The notes under the pieces: generated by a model
The model's database searches: none
What the model saw: only the letters and a program-made list of their open reading frames with translations
Told to the model about the DNA's origin: nothing
Part shown: in pieces, positions 1 to 9,049 of the stretch
Layout: the number at the start of each line of letters is the position of its first letter
How positions within the stretch are numbered: the stretch's first letter is position 1
Translations under genes and position numbers: made by a program
Assembly (NCBI GenBank): GCA_002506535.1
Contig: DAXT01000011.1
Location: 19,328-83,327, forward strand
DNA: 64,000 nucleotides
Source: Methanothrix harundinacea
Lineage (GTDB): Archaea > Halobacteriota > Methanosarcinia > Methanotrichales > Methanotrichaceae
Reading direction: 5' to 3'

Positions 1-961
1 CGGCGATGATCCTGGTGGCGAGCCTCCTATTCTCGACATCGAACTCCTCTCTAAATTTGGCCGGGTCTGAGGCGAACCTATTCCTCCGCTCGATGATCTC
101 GACCCTCTGCTCGATATCGGATATCCCCTCCACCTCCACCTGGAGGGCGATCCTGTCCAGAAGCTGGGGCCGAAGCTCCCCCTCCTCAGGGTTCATCGAT
201 CCGACGATGATGAAGCTCGCCGGGTGGCTGACGCTCACCCCCTCCCTCTCGACGGTGTTCATCCCCATGGCGGCGGCGTCCAGGAGGGCGTCGACGACGT
301 AGTCGTCCAGGAGGTTGATCTCGTCGACGTACAGTATCCCCCGGTTCGCCTCCGCCAGGACCCCGGCCTCGAAGGCCCTCTCTCCGCCCCGCAGCGCCCT
401 CTCCATGTCCAGGGACCCCACCACCCGGTCCTCCGTCGCCCCCACGGGAAGGTCGACGACCCTCATCGCCCTCACCTCTGTAGGGAGGACCCCGCCCTTC
501 AGCCGCTCGAAGCACTCCCAGCAGAGGCTCTCCCCATCCCCGGGATCGCAGCCAAACCTGCAGCCCGTCACCACCTCGATCCCGGGGAGGATCTCGGCGA
601 GGCCGCGGACGGCTGTCGATTTCGCCGTCCCCTTCTGACCCCTGATCAGGACCCCCCCTATGGAGGGGTTGATGGCGTTGAGGATCAGAGCCCTCTTCAT
701 CTTCTCCTGGCCGACGATGGCGGCGAAGGGGTAGAGGAGCCGCTTCGACCGCGATGAGGTGAGGGCGAAGGACCCACCCCTTCCGCCGGCTGGCCCTGCC
801 GCCCCGGCCTCGCCCATCTCCTGACCCTTTCCAGCCCCGGACCCGTCTTCATCCGGGCCGTAGAGAGCACTCCTCCGGGACTTATCCGGACCTGCCCCCG
901 CAGCGATCTCGTCGGAGGATCTCCTTTCCCTTCGTTCCCTTATGACGCCGGTTATCCGCAA
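1..961 (-). CDS. ChlI/BchI-type metal-chelatase AAA+ ATPase (partial)
   Basis: Translation of the minus strand gives 320 residues running off the left edge. Seen: Walker A GQKGTAKST at about residues 108-116, Walker B-like ILYVDEINLL, and the family segment VGSMNPEEGELRPQLLDR. In methanogens such ChlI-like ATPases are paired with CobN-type large subunits for cobalt or nickel insertion into tetrapyrroles; the partner is not in view. I place the start at TTG 961 because GAGGTGG lies just upstream, overlapping the stop region of the preceding membrane-protein gene. An ATG 48 codons in is the alternative. The first 75 residues are a low-complexity Gly/Ala/Glu extension. The C-terminus is missing. 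Confidence 0.85.
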   Translation of the reverse strand, partial: MRITGVIRERRERRSSDEIAAGAGPDKSRRSALYGPDEDGSGAGKGQEMGEAGAAGPAGGRGGSFALTSSRSKRLLYPFAAIVGQEKMKRALILNAINPSIGGVLIRGQKGTAKSTAVRGLAEILPGIEVVTGCRFGCDPGDGESLCWECFERLKGGVLPTEVRAMRVVDLPVGATEDRVVGSLDMERALRGGERAFEAGVLAEANRGILYVDEINLLDDYVVDALLDAAAMGMNTVEREGVSVSHPASFIIVGSMNPEEGELRPQLLDRIALQVEVEGISDIEQRVEIIERRNRFASDPAKFREEFDVENRRLATRIIA

Positions 962-971
962 TATTGCCACC

Positions 972-1376
972 TCAAGAGTACCTGAGCATAATAGCCGAGA
1001 GGAGGGTCACTATAAGCAGCAGTAGACCCAGAAAGTAGAGGCCGAAGAGGGGGTTGAGGTTCGGCCTCTTCTTCTTGGTCGATAAGTTGTTGAGGTAGAC
1101 GAGGGATATGCTCATGGTCAGAAGAAAAATGATCGCCGATACCAGGATCACCGACCCCGCCACGATGACGTACTCCGCCGTCCAGGTGTAGGAGGTGGCG
1201 TATAATAGATCGAGGAAGAAGTCTTTCCCGTTCCTCTCGTAAGCTGAAGTGACCCAGAGCATGGTGTAGGCTATCTCCGCCGCCCCGATCACCGCCGAGG
1301 TTACGGCGATCCCGAGGAGGGTGAAGATCGAGCCTATATCCGAAACCGATACGTCTATCTCCCATTCCCTCTCCAA
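972..1376 (-). CDS. small three-helix membrane protein, function unknown
   Basis: A 134-residue protein with three strongly hydrophobic segments at roughly residues 15-45, 65-95 and 110-130 and a Lys/Arg-rich loop (STKKKRP) before the last helix. It starts with TTG. Its stop is about 10 nt from the chelatase ATPase start, so the two are probably cotranscribed, with this gene first. I do not recognise the family. A role near the chelatase is possible only by position. Confidence 0.6.
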   Translation of the reverse strand: MEREWEIDVSVSDIGSIFTLLGIAVTSAVIGAAEIAYTMLWVTSAYERNGKDFFLDLLYATSYTWTAEYVIVAGSVILVSAIIFLLTMSISLVYLNNLSTKKKRPNLNPLFGLYFLGLLLLIVTLLSAIMLRYS

Positions 1377-1610
1377 ATAAGTTCACCGGGGATGGATACG
1401 TCCTGGTGGATTAAAAGGGTTTAGATCGTCCGCCATCTGCGTCCTCTATCTTTCTTTGGGGTTTTCCTCTCAAGGGCGCTGTAGAGGATTCGTCTTGCTC
1501 CATCGAAGGGGCCAAAAGCGTCAAATATAATACTGTATCAATTTACAATGTGTTAGCGATCAGGATAGCCTTAAATCGAGCGAAGCCCATCACCGGCTAA
1601 GGTGTGAGAC

Positions 1611-3821
1611 GTGAAAGAGATTCAGCTCAAGGTGGCGAAGGCCTACCCCAACGACTCGGCCCGGGGGATCGCTCGCCTCGACCCCAACGCCCTCCTGACA
1701 TTGCGCCTCTCCCCCGGAGACATCATCGAGATCGAGGGGAGGAGGACCTCCGCCGCCAAGGTCTGGCGGGCCGACCGGCAGGACTGGAGCCAGGATTACA
1801 TCAGGATAGACGGTTTCATCCGCCACAACGTCGAGGTGAGCATAGGAGACCGGGTCAAGATCAGAAAGGCGACGGAAGCGGAGGCGGTGAAGGTAGTCCT
1901 CTCCCCTTCCTCCGGGGCTCACACCTGCTACGGCGAGGACGCCGCAGAGCAGATCAAGAGGCAGACCCTGAAGAGGCCCATCGTCCGGGGCGACATCCTC
2001 CCGGTGATCTCCGCCTCAGGCCACCCCTTCATCGGGAGGATGGAGGCGGTGCCCCTGATGGTGGCGGAGACCGACCCCGAGGGGGTGGTGGTGATCACCG
2101 AGAGGACCGAGGTCGCCCTCCTGGAGAGGCCGGCGAAAGGATTCGGCTCGGTGAAGGGGACGGGGATCACCTACGAGGACGTAGGAGGCCTTCGAAACGA
2201 GGTCCAGCGGATAAGGGAGATGATCGAGCTTCCCATGAAGCACCCCGAGGTCTTCACCAGGCTCGGGATAGAGCCCCCCAAGGGCGTCCTCCTCCACGGC
2301 ACCCCCGGGACGGGAAAGACCCTCATCGCGAAGGCCGTCGCCAACGAGACGAACGCCAGCTTCTTCTCCATCGCCGGGCCCGAGGTGATGTCCAAGTATT
2401 ACGGCGAGTCCGAGCAGAGGCTCCGGGAGATCTTCGAGGAGGCGAACCGCAGCACCCCTTCGATCATATTCATCGACGAGCTCGACTCCATCGCCCCCAA
2501 GAGGGGGGAGGTGACCGGGGAGGTGGAGCGGAGGGTCGTCGCCCAGCTCCTGGCGATGATGGACGGCCTCAACGAGAGGGGACAGGTGGTGGTGATAGGG
2601 GCGACGAACAGGATCGACGCCATCGATCCGGCCCTGAGGAGGCCGGGGAGGTTCGACCGGGAGATCGAGATCGGTGTTCCCGACAGGATCGACCGGAAGG
2701 AGATCCTCGAGATCCACGTAAAAAACATGCCCATCGACGGGTCGGTGGACATCGACGACCTGGCCGACAGGACCAACGGCTTCGTCGGAGCCGACATATC
2801 TGCCCTCTGCAAAGAGGCGGCGATGAAGGTCCTGCGAAGACACCTGCCGGAGATATCCTTCGACGACGACATCCCCCAGGAGGTCCTCGAAGAGATGTCG
2901 GTGACCGGCCAGGACTTCGAGAACGCCCTCAAGGAGATCGAGCCCTCCGCCATGAGGGAGGTCCTGGTGGAGATATCCGACCTCGGCTGGCAGGACGTGG
3001 GGGGGATAGGCATCCTCCGGCAGGAGATCCTCGAGTCGGTGGAGTGGCCCCTGAAGCGCCCCGCCAAGTTCGAAGAGATGGGGATAAGGCCCCCTCGGGG
3101 CGTCCTCCTCTACGGCCCTCCGGGAACGGGAAAGACCCTCATCGCGAGAGCCGTCGCGAAGGAGACGAAGGCGAACTTCATATCCGTCAAGGGCCCCCAG
3201 CTCCTCTCGAAATGGGTCGGCGAGTCAGAGAAGGCGGTGAGGGAGGTCTTCAAGAAGGCCCGCCAGGTCTCGCCCGCCATCATATTCTTCGACGAGCTCG
3301 ACGCCATAGCCCCAATGAGGGGGATGGAGGAGGGGCACAGGACGAGCGAGCGGGTGGTAAACCAGCTCCTGGCGGAGCTCGACGGCCTGGAGACCCTCAA
3401 GGATGTGGTGGTGATCGCGGCGACGAACAGGCCCGACATCATCGACCCCGCCCTTCTGCGGTCCGGGAGGTTCGACCGCCTCCTCTTCGTCGGCCCTCCC
3501 GATCGGGCTGGACGGCTGGATATCCTGAGGATCCACACCCGAAAGACCCCCAACGGCGACGACGTCAGCCTGGAGGAGCTGGCGGAATTGACGGAGAGCT
3601 ACGTGGGGTCGGACCTGGAGTCCCTCTGCCGGGAGGCGGTGATGCTCGCCCTGAGAGAAGACCCCGAGGCGGAAGAGGTGGAGATGAGACATTACCGGGA
3701 GGCTCTCAAGAAGGTGAGGCCCAGCTTCGAGGAGAATATGGTGAGGTACTACGAGCGGATCAACGAGAGGTTCAGGGGAGGGGTCAAGGTCGATCCCGCC
3801 TCTTATCTGGGGTACCGGTGA
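1611..3821 (+). CDS. cdc48: CDC48/VCP-type AAA+ ATPase
   Basis: A 736-residue protein with the full archaeal CDC48 layout: an N-terminal double-psi-barrel and second N domain (about 1-185), then two AAA modules. D1 has Walker A GTPGTGKT (about 230) and Walker B IIFIDELDSI. D2 has GPPGTGKT (about 500) and IIFFDELDAI. Known role of the family: ATP-driven unfolding and segregation of proteins, feeding the archaeal proteasome. The C-terminus ends in LGYR, loosely like the HbYX proteasome-docking motif (inference). D1 has Thr where most members have Pro in GPPGTGKT. The start is GTG 1611, 234 nt beyond the divergent membrane-protein gene. A PRC-barrel gene follows after 14 nt. Confidence 0.95.
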   Translation: MKEIQLKVAKAYPNDSARGIARLDPNALLTLRLSPGDIIEIEGRRTSAAKVWRADRQDWSQDYIRIDGFIRHNVEVSIGDRVKIRKATEAEAVKVVLSPSSGAHTCYGEDAAEQIKRQTLKRPIVRGDILPVISASGHPFIGRMEAVPLMVAETDPEGVVVITERTEVALLERPAKGFGSVKGTGITYEDVGGLRNEVQRIREMIELPMKHPEVFTRLGIEPPKGVLLHGTPGTGKTLIAKAVANETNASFFSIAGPEVMSKYYGESEQRLREIFEEANRSTPSIIFIDELDSIAPKRGEVTGEVERRVVAQLLAMMDGLNERGQVVVIGATNRIDAIDPALRRPGRFDREIEIGVPDRIDRKEILEIHVKNMPIDGSVDIDDLADRTNGFVGADISALCKEAAMKVLRRHLPEISFDDDIPQEVLEEMSVTGQDFENALKEIEPSAMREVLVEISDLGWQDVGGIGILRQEILESVEWPLKRPAKFEEMGIRPPRGVLLYGPPGTGKTLIARAVAKETKANFISVKGPQLLSKWVGESEKAVREVFKKARQVSPAIIFFDELDAIAPMRGMEEGHRTSERVVNQLLAELDGLETLKDVVVIAATNRPDIIDPALLRSGRFDRLLFVGPPDRAGRLDILRIHTRKTPNGDDVSLEELAELTESYVGSDLESLCREAVMLALREDPEAEEVEMRHYREALKKVRPSFEENMVRYYERINERFRGGVKVDPASYLGYR

Positions 3822-3835
3822 GGTGAGGTGAGGAG

Positions 3836-4087
3836 ATGGCCAAGATATATGCCCGGAGCCTCGCAGGAAAGGAGATCGTGACGATGGGGGGGACGGTCCT
3901 GGGGGAGCTGGAGAATATCATCCTCGATCCAGAGACGGGACGGCTCATCGACCTTCTGGTGAAGCCCGACTCGGAGTTCGACTTTGCGAGGTACAGGAAA
4001 GAGGGGAAGCTGATCCTCGTCCCCTTCTCCTCCGTCTGCGCCCTGAAGGACTACATCGTCGTCGACGAGAAGAGGGCGGAGAGGTAA
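3836..4087 (+). CDS. PRC-barrel domain protein
   Basis: An 83-residue protein that is one PRC-barrel: YARSLAGKEIVTMGG at the start, a central LGELENIILDPETG hairpin, and a terminal strand with VPFSSVCALKDYIVV. Single-domain archaeal PRC-barrel proteins of this size include the CdpB cell-division adaptors, so a cell-division role is possible but not shown here. It starts 14 nt after cdc48 with GAGGTGAGGTGAGGAG as a strong ribosome site, so it is probably cotranscribed with the ATPase. Confidence 0.8.
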   Translation: MAKIYARSLAGKEIVTMGGTVLGELENIILDPETGRLIDLLVKPDSEFDFARYRKEGKLILVPFSSVCALKDYIVVDEKRAER

Positions 4088-4136
4088 GGAGAAGGGATGC
4101 CGCCCAATTCGGCATAGATATGCGAGAGGTCAGAGG

Positions 4137-4304
4137 ATGATAAGGCCGATTTCGGGCCTCTTTCTCATCTTCTGGGGGATGGTAAAGGCCTTCCAGGGCT
4201 GGGTCCTCCTCGATGGAGGCGAGAAGTTCGGGGCAGGCTTGGTGTTATTGGGTCTCCTGGCGGCGTTGGTCGGCGGCCTATTTTTGAGAGACTCCCTGAG
4301 ATGA
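4137..4304 (+). CDS. 55-residue two-helix membrane protein
   Basis: A short reading frame not longer than 55 codons, starting ATG 4137 behind AGAGGTCAGAGG. The product has two hydrophobic segments (ISGLFLIFWGMV, then GAGLVLLGLLAALVGGLFL) separated by LDGGEKFG, and ends RDSLR. It is 49 nt downstream of the PRC-barrel gene on the same strand. No family recognised. Codon use resembles the neighbours, which supports it being real. Confidence 0.55.
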   Translation: MIRPISGLFLIFWGMVKAFQGWVLLDGGEKFGAGLVLLGLLAALVGGLFLRDSLR

Positions 4305-4382
4305 TGCCCCGGTCCATCGGTGCGAGAGGCATTAGTTCCAACCCAACAGCTTCCTATATCCTCGACCTTTGATGACACTCCT

Positions 4383-4467
4383 GGACCTTCGATTCCCCTG
4401 GATCTCCGATTCCCCTGGACCTTCGATTCCCCTCGATCTCCGATTCCCCTGGACCTCCGACCTCAAG
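4383..4467 (+). repeat. 17-bp tandem repeat, about 4.5 units
   Basis: Units of the form GGAYCTYCGATTCCCCT begin at 4383, 4400, 4417 and 4434, with a partial unit at 4451. GGACCTTC and GGATCTCC versions alternate, suggesting a 34-bp higher-order unit. A decayed unit may precede it near 4362. The array lies in the leader region upstream of the cyclophilin gene. Confidence 0.85.
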
Positions 4468-4562
4468 AGCCTCTGATCGCTTCGAGCTGCCCATCCCACC
4501 GTCTCACCGCATCTCCTGCCATCCGGGAAAAGTATAACTTCGACCCCCGCCACTATCCATCG

Positions 4563-5132
4563 ATGGCCATGACCGGATCTCATATCGTTGTGGTGATCTT
4601 TTTCATGCTAGCGATCTTTGGAGCTGGTTGCTTGACTAAAGATGAGGATGGAGCTATGGGGACGGAGGTAGCCGGGGGAAAGAAGATCCTCCTGGAGACG
4701 AACATGGGCGATATCACGATAAAGCTTCGGGGCGATATGCCCATAACCGCCGGAAACTTCGAGAAGCTGGTCTTTGATGGCTTCTACGACGGCGTCATAT
4801 TCCACAGGGTCATCGACGGGTTCATGATCCAGGGCGGAGACCCATCGGGGACGGGGCGGGGCGGCCCAGGCTACACCATAAAAGATGAGTTCTCCCGCCA
4901 GAATAAAAACAGCAGGGGCACGATCTCCATGGCCAACGCAGGCCCCAACACCGGGGCAAGCCAGTTCTTCATAAACCTCGTCGACAACAGCTACCTCGAC
5001 AGGATGCACCCCGTATTCGGGGAGGTCGTCGGCGGCATGGACGTGGTCGACAGGATAGGAAAGACGAAGACCGGACCGGGGGACAGGCCCTCCGAGGATG
5101 TCGTCATCGTCAGGGGGAGGGTTGTATCCTGA
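4563..5132 (+). CDS. cyclophilin-type peptidyl-prolyl isomerase, lipoprotein
   Basis: A cyclophilin: ETNMGDITIKL, FHRVIDGFMIQGGDP, SMANAGPNTGASQFFI and HPVFGEV are all recognisable, including the catalytic-loop Arg and the QFF motif. Family role: cis-trans isomerisation of Xaa-Pro bonds. The open frame extends to 4320, but I choose ATG 4563. It begins a signal peptide with a lipobox-like FGAGC, so the enzyme is probably anchored outside the membrane. The upstream in-frame stretch is the 17-bp repeat array and reads as junk Pro/Ser-rich protein. ATG 4569 is an equally possible start. A T6 run just after the stop (about 5147) may end transcription. Confidence 0.88.
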   Translation: MAMTGSHIVVVIFFMLAIFGAGCLTKDEDGAMGTEVAGGKKILLETNMGDITIKLRGDMPITAGNFEKLVFDGFYDGVIFHRVIDGFMIQGGDPSGTGRGGPGYTIKDEFSRQNKNSRGTISMANAGPNTGASQFFINLVDNSYLDRMHPVFGEVVGGMDVVDRIGKTKTGPGDRPSEDVVIVRGRVVS

Positions 5133-5313
5133 GCCAGCCTCCTCTTTTTTGCCTCTCGCCCGTCGTCTGGAGCCCGTTCGACCTTCCAAAAGTCTTAAAC
5201 ACCCATCGATACGAATCGGTGGAGGCGGATATCCTCCATGATAAGGTGGGAAGCAGCCGCCAGACCACCGGGCCAGAGAGATCGGTGGGTATTTCAAAGA
5301 TGCTGATACAGGA

Positions 5314-6393
5314 TTGATGCGGGGATTAGCTATGAAACTGTCTCTTCGAATCATGCTCGCGATGGCGCTCGTCGTCGCCGCTTCGGCTCAGGCTCAAGAG
5401 GTGACGGATATCTACTCCGACCTCCAGTCCTGCGACGTCACCGTAAAGGGGGATGTAGCCGGATGCCTCCTCCAACTGGACCTAAGCTCGTCGAAGAAGG
5501 GGGCGATAGAGGCCAGGACCATGCCCATCGACGGACCGGGGACCTGGATCGTGAAATGGAACTCGGCGGCGGCTGCTGAAGATTCTTACAGGGCATGCGC
5601 CAGGCTGATCAAAGACGGTGAGGTCGTCTCCGAAAGGTGCAACGACTTCTATTACGGCGGCAGGGTAGCCATCAGGTTCGACGTCCGGGACGCTCACGCC
5701 GACCATCGGGGGATGACCCTCCTCGTCTACTCCGAAGACCTGGCGGTGGTTGACGTCTACTACATGCTCGTCGAAGGGGATAAGGCGGTATACGTCACCC
5801 GGAGGGACTCGGTCCCCATAGCCGGTTCTTTCCGTTCTCCCTCGGATCTCTCCCTCGAATGGAAGCAGATCCTGGAGAACGGGCGCGAGTATATGGGACG
5901 GGTTAAGATCGTCGAGAAGAGGGACGGCCAGACCAGGGCCTTCATGAACCCCTTCACCGCGATAGACGACGCCCAGATCACCGACACATACAGCGACGAG
6001 ACGGGGGCAAGCGCGACAGTGATCGGAAGGTCCCGCGTCCCCTTCGAGGGGTCCCTGAAGTTCGACCTTCATCAGGACGGCACTCTCCTCGCCAGCGTCG
6101 AGGAGAAGACACCGATCCTCCTTGCTGGCGACGACGAGACGGTGGAGATCTCCTGGAACGGGACCCTGGACCCGGGGATCTACAGGCTGACGATCCAGCT
6201 CCTCGGCAACGACGGCGATCTTCTGGACGTCGAGGAGGCGATAATCGAGGCGAAGATCTCCCCAAGGCCTCTGATGGCCAGGACGGAGGCTGAGGATGAG
6301 GGATCCGGGACAACTACGGTGGTCGTGATCGCAGCCGTCATCCTGATAGCAGCCGCGACCGTCGCCGTCATGAGACGGCGGCGGAAGAGCTGA
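5314..6393 (+). CDS. secreted membrane-anchored protein, unknown function
   Basis: A 359-residue exported protein. It has an N-terminal signal peptide ending ASAQAQ, an extracellular beta-rich region, and a C-terminal transmembrane helix (VVVIAAVILIAAATVAVM) followed by RRRRKS. The middle appears to contain two related halves, as ITDTYSDE near residue 220 echoes VTDIYSDL near residue 30. Possible starts are TTG 5314, ATG 5317 or ATG 5332; the last gives a compact signal peptide beginning MKLSLR. I recognise no catalytic motif. It is probably a cell-surface protein. Confidence 0.7.
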   Translation: MMRGLAMKLSLRIMLAMALVVAASAQAQEVTDIYSDLQSCDVTVKGDVAGCLLQLDLSSSKKGAIEARTMPIDGPGTWIVKWNSAAAAEDSYRACARLIKDGEVVSERCNDFYYGGRVAIRFDVRDAHADHRGMTLLVYSEDLAVVDVYYMLVEGDKAVYVTRRDSVPIAGSFRSPSDLSLEWKQILENGREYMGRVKIVEKRDGQTRAFMNPFTAIDDAQITDTYSDETGASATVIGRSRVPFEGSLKFDLHQDGTLLASVEEKTPILLAGDDETVEISWNGTLDPGIYRLTIQLLGNDGDLLDVEEAIIEAKISPRPLMARTEAEDEGSGTTTVVVIAAVILIAAATVAVMRRRRKS

Positions 6394-6446
6394 GATATGT
6401 GGGCTGCAAAAGAGCTGAGATAAGACGGCGGCAGAAGAGCCGAAGA
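6372..6446 (+). repeat. 50-bp-period direct repeat at the 3' end of the surface-protein gene
   Basis: GACGGCGGCGGAAGAGC at about 6374 recurs as GACGGCGGCAGAAGAGC at about 6424, and AAGAGCTGAGATA occurs twice. The duplicated copy includes the stop codon, so the second copy is now untranslated. It looks like a recent small tandem duplication. Confidence 0.6.
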
Positions 6447-6523
6447 TCCGTTAAGGCCCCCGGAGAAAAATTAGCAGGAGGCGTCCGGTGGCAGGAGGAG
6501 GAGAAGAAGGGGGAGGTGGAGGC

Positions 6524-7243
6524 TCATATACCCCCGACGACCCCGTTTTTGAGCGTCGAGAGACCCTGTACCTCCACCTCCACCCGGTCCCCGGCTTTTA
6601 GGGGACCGACCCCTGGGGGCGTCCCCGTCGCTATGACGTCTCCGGGGAGGAGGGTCATGATCTCGCTTATGAACTCGACCAGCTCCGGGACGGGGAATAT
6701 AAGGTCGGTGGTGTTTGATCTCTGTCTCACCGAGCCGTTGACCCTCGTCCTGATCGTAAGCGAAGACGGGTCGGCATCGACGACGTAAGGCCCCATAGGC
6801 GCGAAGGTGTCGAAGCTCTTCGCCCTGGTCCACTGGCCGTCCCGCTTCTGGAGGTCCCGGGCGGTGACGTCGTTGAAGTTCGCATATCCCAGGATGTAAT
6901 CGTCCGCCTCTTTGGCGGAGACGTTCCTGCACCGTTTTCCTATCACCACCGCCATCTCCCCCTCGTAATCGACCTGGCTGCTCGAGGGCGGGATCACTAT
7001 ATCCGCCCCGGGGCCGATGACAGCCGTTGGGGGCTTCAAGAATATGATCGGCTCCTTGGGCGGCTCCATATGTAGCTCCTTTGCGTGCTCGGCGTAGTTG
7101 AGGCCGACGCAGACGACCTTGGTCGGCTCGACGGGGGCGAGGATCTCCACCTCATCCAGGTCGTAGACCCTCCCACCGGCCTCAAGGGACCTTCCTGCCA
7201 CCTCTCCCCCTAAGACCTCGTCACCGGATCGAAACCTCACCAT
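6524..7243 (-). CDS. fumarylacetoacetate hydrolase (FAH) family protein
   Basis: 239 residues from ATG 7243, chosen because GGAGGTGAT lies 8-9 nt upstream; the open frame continues upstream but into pyrK. Seen: VCVGLNYAEHAKEL, the metal-binding DYEGEMAVVIG (E-x-E), NDVTARDLQ, and the C-terminal TGTPPGVGPLKAGD. The family cleaves or decarboxylates beta-diketo and oxaloacetate-type acids with Mg2+ or Mn2+; the substrate cannot be told from sequence. It is last in pyrD-pyrK-FAH, 22 nt after pyrK, so it may be a metabolite-repair enzyme cotranscribed with pyrimidine synthesis (inference). Confidence 0.88.
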   Translation of the reverse strand: MVRFRSGDEVLGGEVAGRSLEAGGRVYDLDEVEILAPVEPTKVVCVGLNYAEHAKELHMEPPKEPIIFLKPPTAVIGPGADIVIPPSSSQVDYEGEMAVVIGKRCRNVSAKEADDYILGYANFNDVTARDLQKRDGQWTRAKSFDTFAPMGPYVVDADPSSLTIRTRVNGSVRQRSNTTDLIFPVPELVEFISEIMTLLPGDVIATGTPPGVGPLKAGDRVEVEVQGLSTLKNGVVGGI

Positions 7244-7265
7244 CAATAGAAGATCACCTCCGCCA

Positions 7266-8024
7266 TCATCTCTTCCTCCCGCTGGGACCTCTCTTGTACC
7301 TGCCAAACTCGGTCCCTACAAGCTTATCGCCCCTGATCACCGGCCCCTCGACGCAGGGCCTGATCCCTTCGGGATCGATGGAGCAGGAGCCGCAGATCCC
7401 CAGGCCGCACTTGAAGTACCTGTCGATGGACGCCTGGATCTTGGCCTCCATCCCCCGGCATCTGCCGATCACATCCGCCATCATCGGCTCGGGGCCGCAG
7501 AGGTAGATCTGGTCGAAATCTTGCAGATCCAGGCAGGACAGCCCTGCCGAGGCCCGGCCGCAGATCCCCATAGAGCCGTCGTCCGTCGTTATGACCAGCT
7601 CGCCCGCCCCCTCGAACCTCTCCCTGAAGATCAGGTCGTCGCAACACCGAACCCCCAAGACCGTCGTGACCTCCATCCCCCTCTCCTTAGCCTCCTCCCC
7701 AAGAAGGGCGAGGGGCGCAGCCCCCACCCCGCCGCCGACGAGGAGGATCTCTTCGCCCAAGAGGGAGAAGCCGTTGCCCAGGGGACCTCTGAGCCCCAGG
7801 GAGTCGCCGACCTCAAGGTCGAAGATCGCCCCCGTCGCCTCCCCCACCTGCTGGACGGTGATCCCGTCTTTATAAGAGATGGACATGGGGATCTCGTCTA
7901 CCCCCCTGATCCAGACCATCAGGTACTGGCCGGGGACCGGATCGAAGGCGATGTCGAACCGCAGCGTCCTCACCGATGGGGTCTCGCAGACTATCTCGAC
8001 GATCTTTGCGTTCTTCGGCCTCAT
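7266..8024 (-). CDS. pyrK: dihydroorotate dehydrogenase electron-transfer subunit PyrK
   Basis: 252 residues. The N-terminal ferredoxin-reductase-like FAD domain has LRFDIAFDPVPGQYLMVW. A NAD-binding region has LLVGGGVGAAPLALL. The C-terminal [2Fe-2S] site is FKCGLGICGSCSID, with a fourth Cys in RPCVEGPV. Family role: passes electrons from the PyrD FMN to NAD or another acceptor in pyrimidine synthesis. The start ATG 8024 overlaps the pyrD stop (ATGA), so the two are translationally coupled. The longer open frame to 8201 is an artefact over pyrD. Confidence 0.93.
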   Translation of the reverse strand: MRPKNAKIVEIVCETPSVRTLRFDIAFDPVPGQYLMVWIRGVDEIPMSISYKDGITVQQVGEATGAIFDLEVGDSLGLRGPLGNGFSLLGEEILLVGGGVGAAPLALLGEEAKERGMEVTTVLGVRCCDDLIFRERFEGAGELVITTDDGSMGICGRASAGLSCLDLQDFDQIYLCGPEPMMADVIGRCRGMEAKIQASIDRYFKCGLGICGSCSIDPEGIRPCVEGPVIRGDKLVGTEFGRYKRGPSGRKR

Positions 8025-8926
8025 GGAAACCTCCTCGCCGCGCCCACCAGCTCCTGAAGGGCCATCCCCTTCCTCTCCAGGTAAGATGATAGCCCCCCGG
8101 AGATGGACCTGAATATCCCGTAGCCTTCGGGATTTCCCAGGGCCGTCCCCACCTGGATCCCACGGGCTCCGGCGATGATCATCTCGCATGCGTCCTCCCA
8201 AGAAGATACCCCTCCGACCCCGATCACCGGGATCTCCAGGGATCCTGCGAGGTCGTAGACGGATTTCACCGCCACGGGCTTTATCGCGGGGCCGGAGAGG
8301 CCTCCGAAGCGGTTTCCAAGGATCGGGCGGCAGGACTCGACGTCGATGGCCATGGCCTTCAGGGTGTTGATGGCTACGACGGCGTCGGCGCCTCCCCGCT
8401 CGGCCGCAAGGCCCAGGGCGGAGATATCGGCGACGTTGGGGGTGAGCTTAACCCAGACGGGGACGGAGACGCTCCCCTTCACGGCCCTGGTTATAGTCTC
8501 GACGTTGTAGACCTCGCAGCCGATCTCGGCGCCGTAACGCTCGGCGTGGGGGCAGCTTAAGTTCAGCTCGAAGCCGTCGGCGTCCAGCCCCGTCGCCACC
8601 TCCACGAACTCAGCGGGGGAGGAGCCAAATATGCTGGCGATCACCGCAACTCCACCACCTCTTCCGATATCGATCTCCTCCTGAAAGTGGCGGTAGGATG
8701 GATTTGGAAGCCCCATGGCGTTAAGTAGCCCCCCCTCCACCTGGACGACAGCGGGACCCCGGTGGCCGTCCCTCTCGGCCACCCCCACCGACTTGGTCAC
8801 GACCGCCCCTGCGCCGGAGAGGGCCGCCCTCCTGAGGGAGGCCCCCGTCGTCCCCAGGATCCCCGCCGCCAGCATGACGGGGTTATCCATCCAGATTCCG
8901 CCCACCTCTCCCGAAAGGGATGCCAT
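8021..8926 (-). CDS. pyrD: dihydroorotate dehydrogenase catalytic subunit (class 1B)
   Basis: A 301-residue TIM barrel with the class 1 signature features GILGTTGASLRR, SVGVAERDGH, NAMGLPNPS, FELNLSCPHA (with the class 1B Cys region), VKLTPNV, and the FMN phosphate-binding VIGVGGVSSWEDA and AGARGIQVGTAL. Family reaction: oxidation of dihydroorotate to orotate, the fourth step of UMP synthesis, working as a heterotetramer with PyrK. It is first in an apparent three-gene operon on the minus strand. Confidence 0.94.
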   Translation of the reverse strand: MASLSGEVGGIWMDNPVMLAAGILGTTGASLRRAALSGAGAVVTKSVGVAERDGHRGPAVVQVEGGLLNAMGLPNPSYRHFQEEIDIGRGGGVAVIASIFGSSPAEFVEVATGLDADGFELNLSCPHAERYGAEIGCEVYNVETITRAVKGSVSVPVWVKLTPNVADISALGLAAERGGADAVVAINTLKAMAIDVESCRPILGNRFGGLSGPAIKPVAVKSVYDLAGSLEIPVIGVGGVSSWEDACEMIIAGARGIQVGTALGNPEGYGIFRSISGGLSSYLERKGMALQELVGAARRFP

Positions 8927-9049
8927 GGCTGGGAGTCGTCGAGAGAGGATAAAAGTCTTCTCGGAGGAGCGGAGATGGAAGCCTGCGGGTGGAGGAGGAG
9001 GATTTCTGCGGGGTACCCAAAGGTTCTTCGCCGATGAGAAGAGAAAGGT

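Noticed and set aside
1604..3826. 740-codon plus-strand frame overlapping cdc48
   Set aside because: It is the shadow frame of the GC-rich cdc48 gene: a repetitive Arg/Gly/Pro-rich translation with no motif, while the other frame is a full CDC48.
4320..4562. N-terminal extension of the cyclophilin
   Set aside because: It translates the 17-bp repeats into Pro/Ser-rich sequence and would bury the lipoprotein signal peptide; ATG 4563 explains the protein better.
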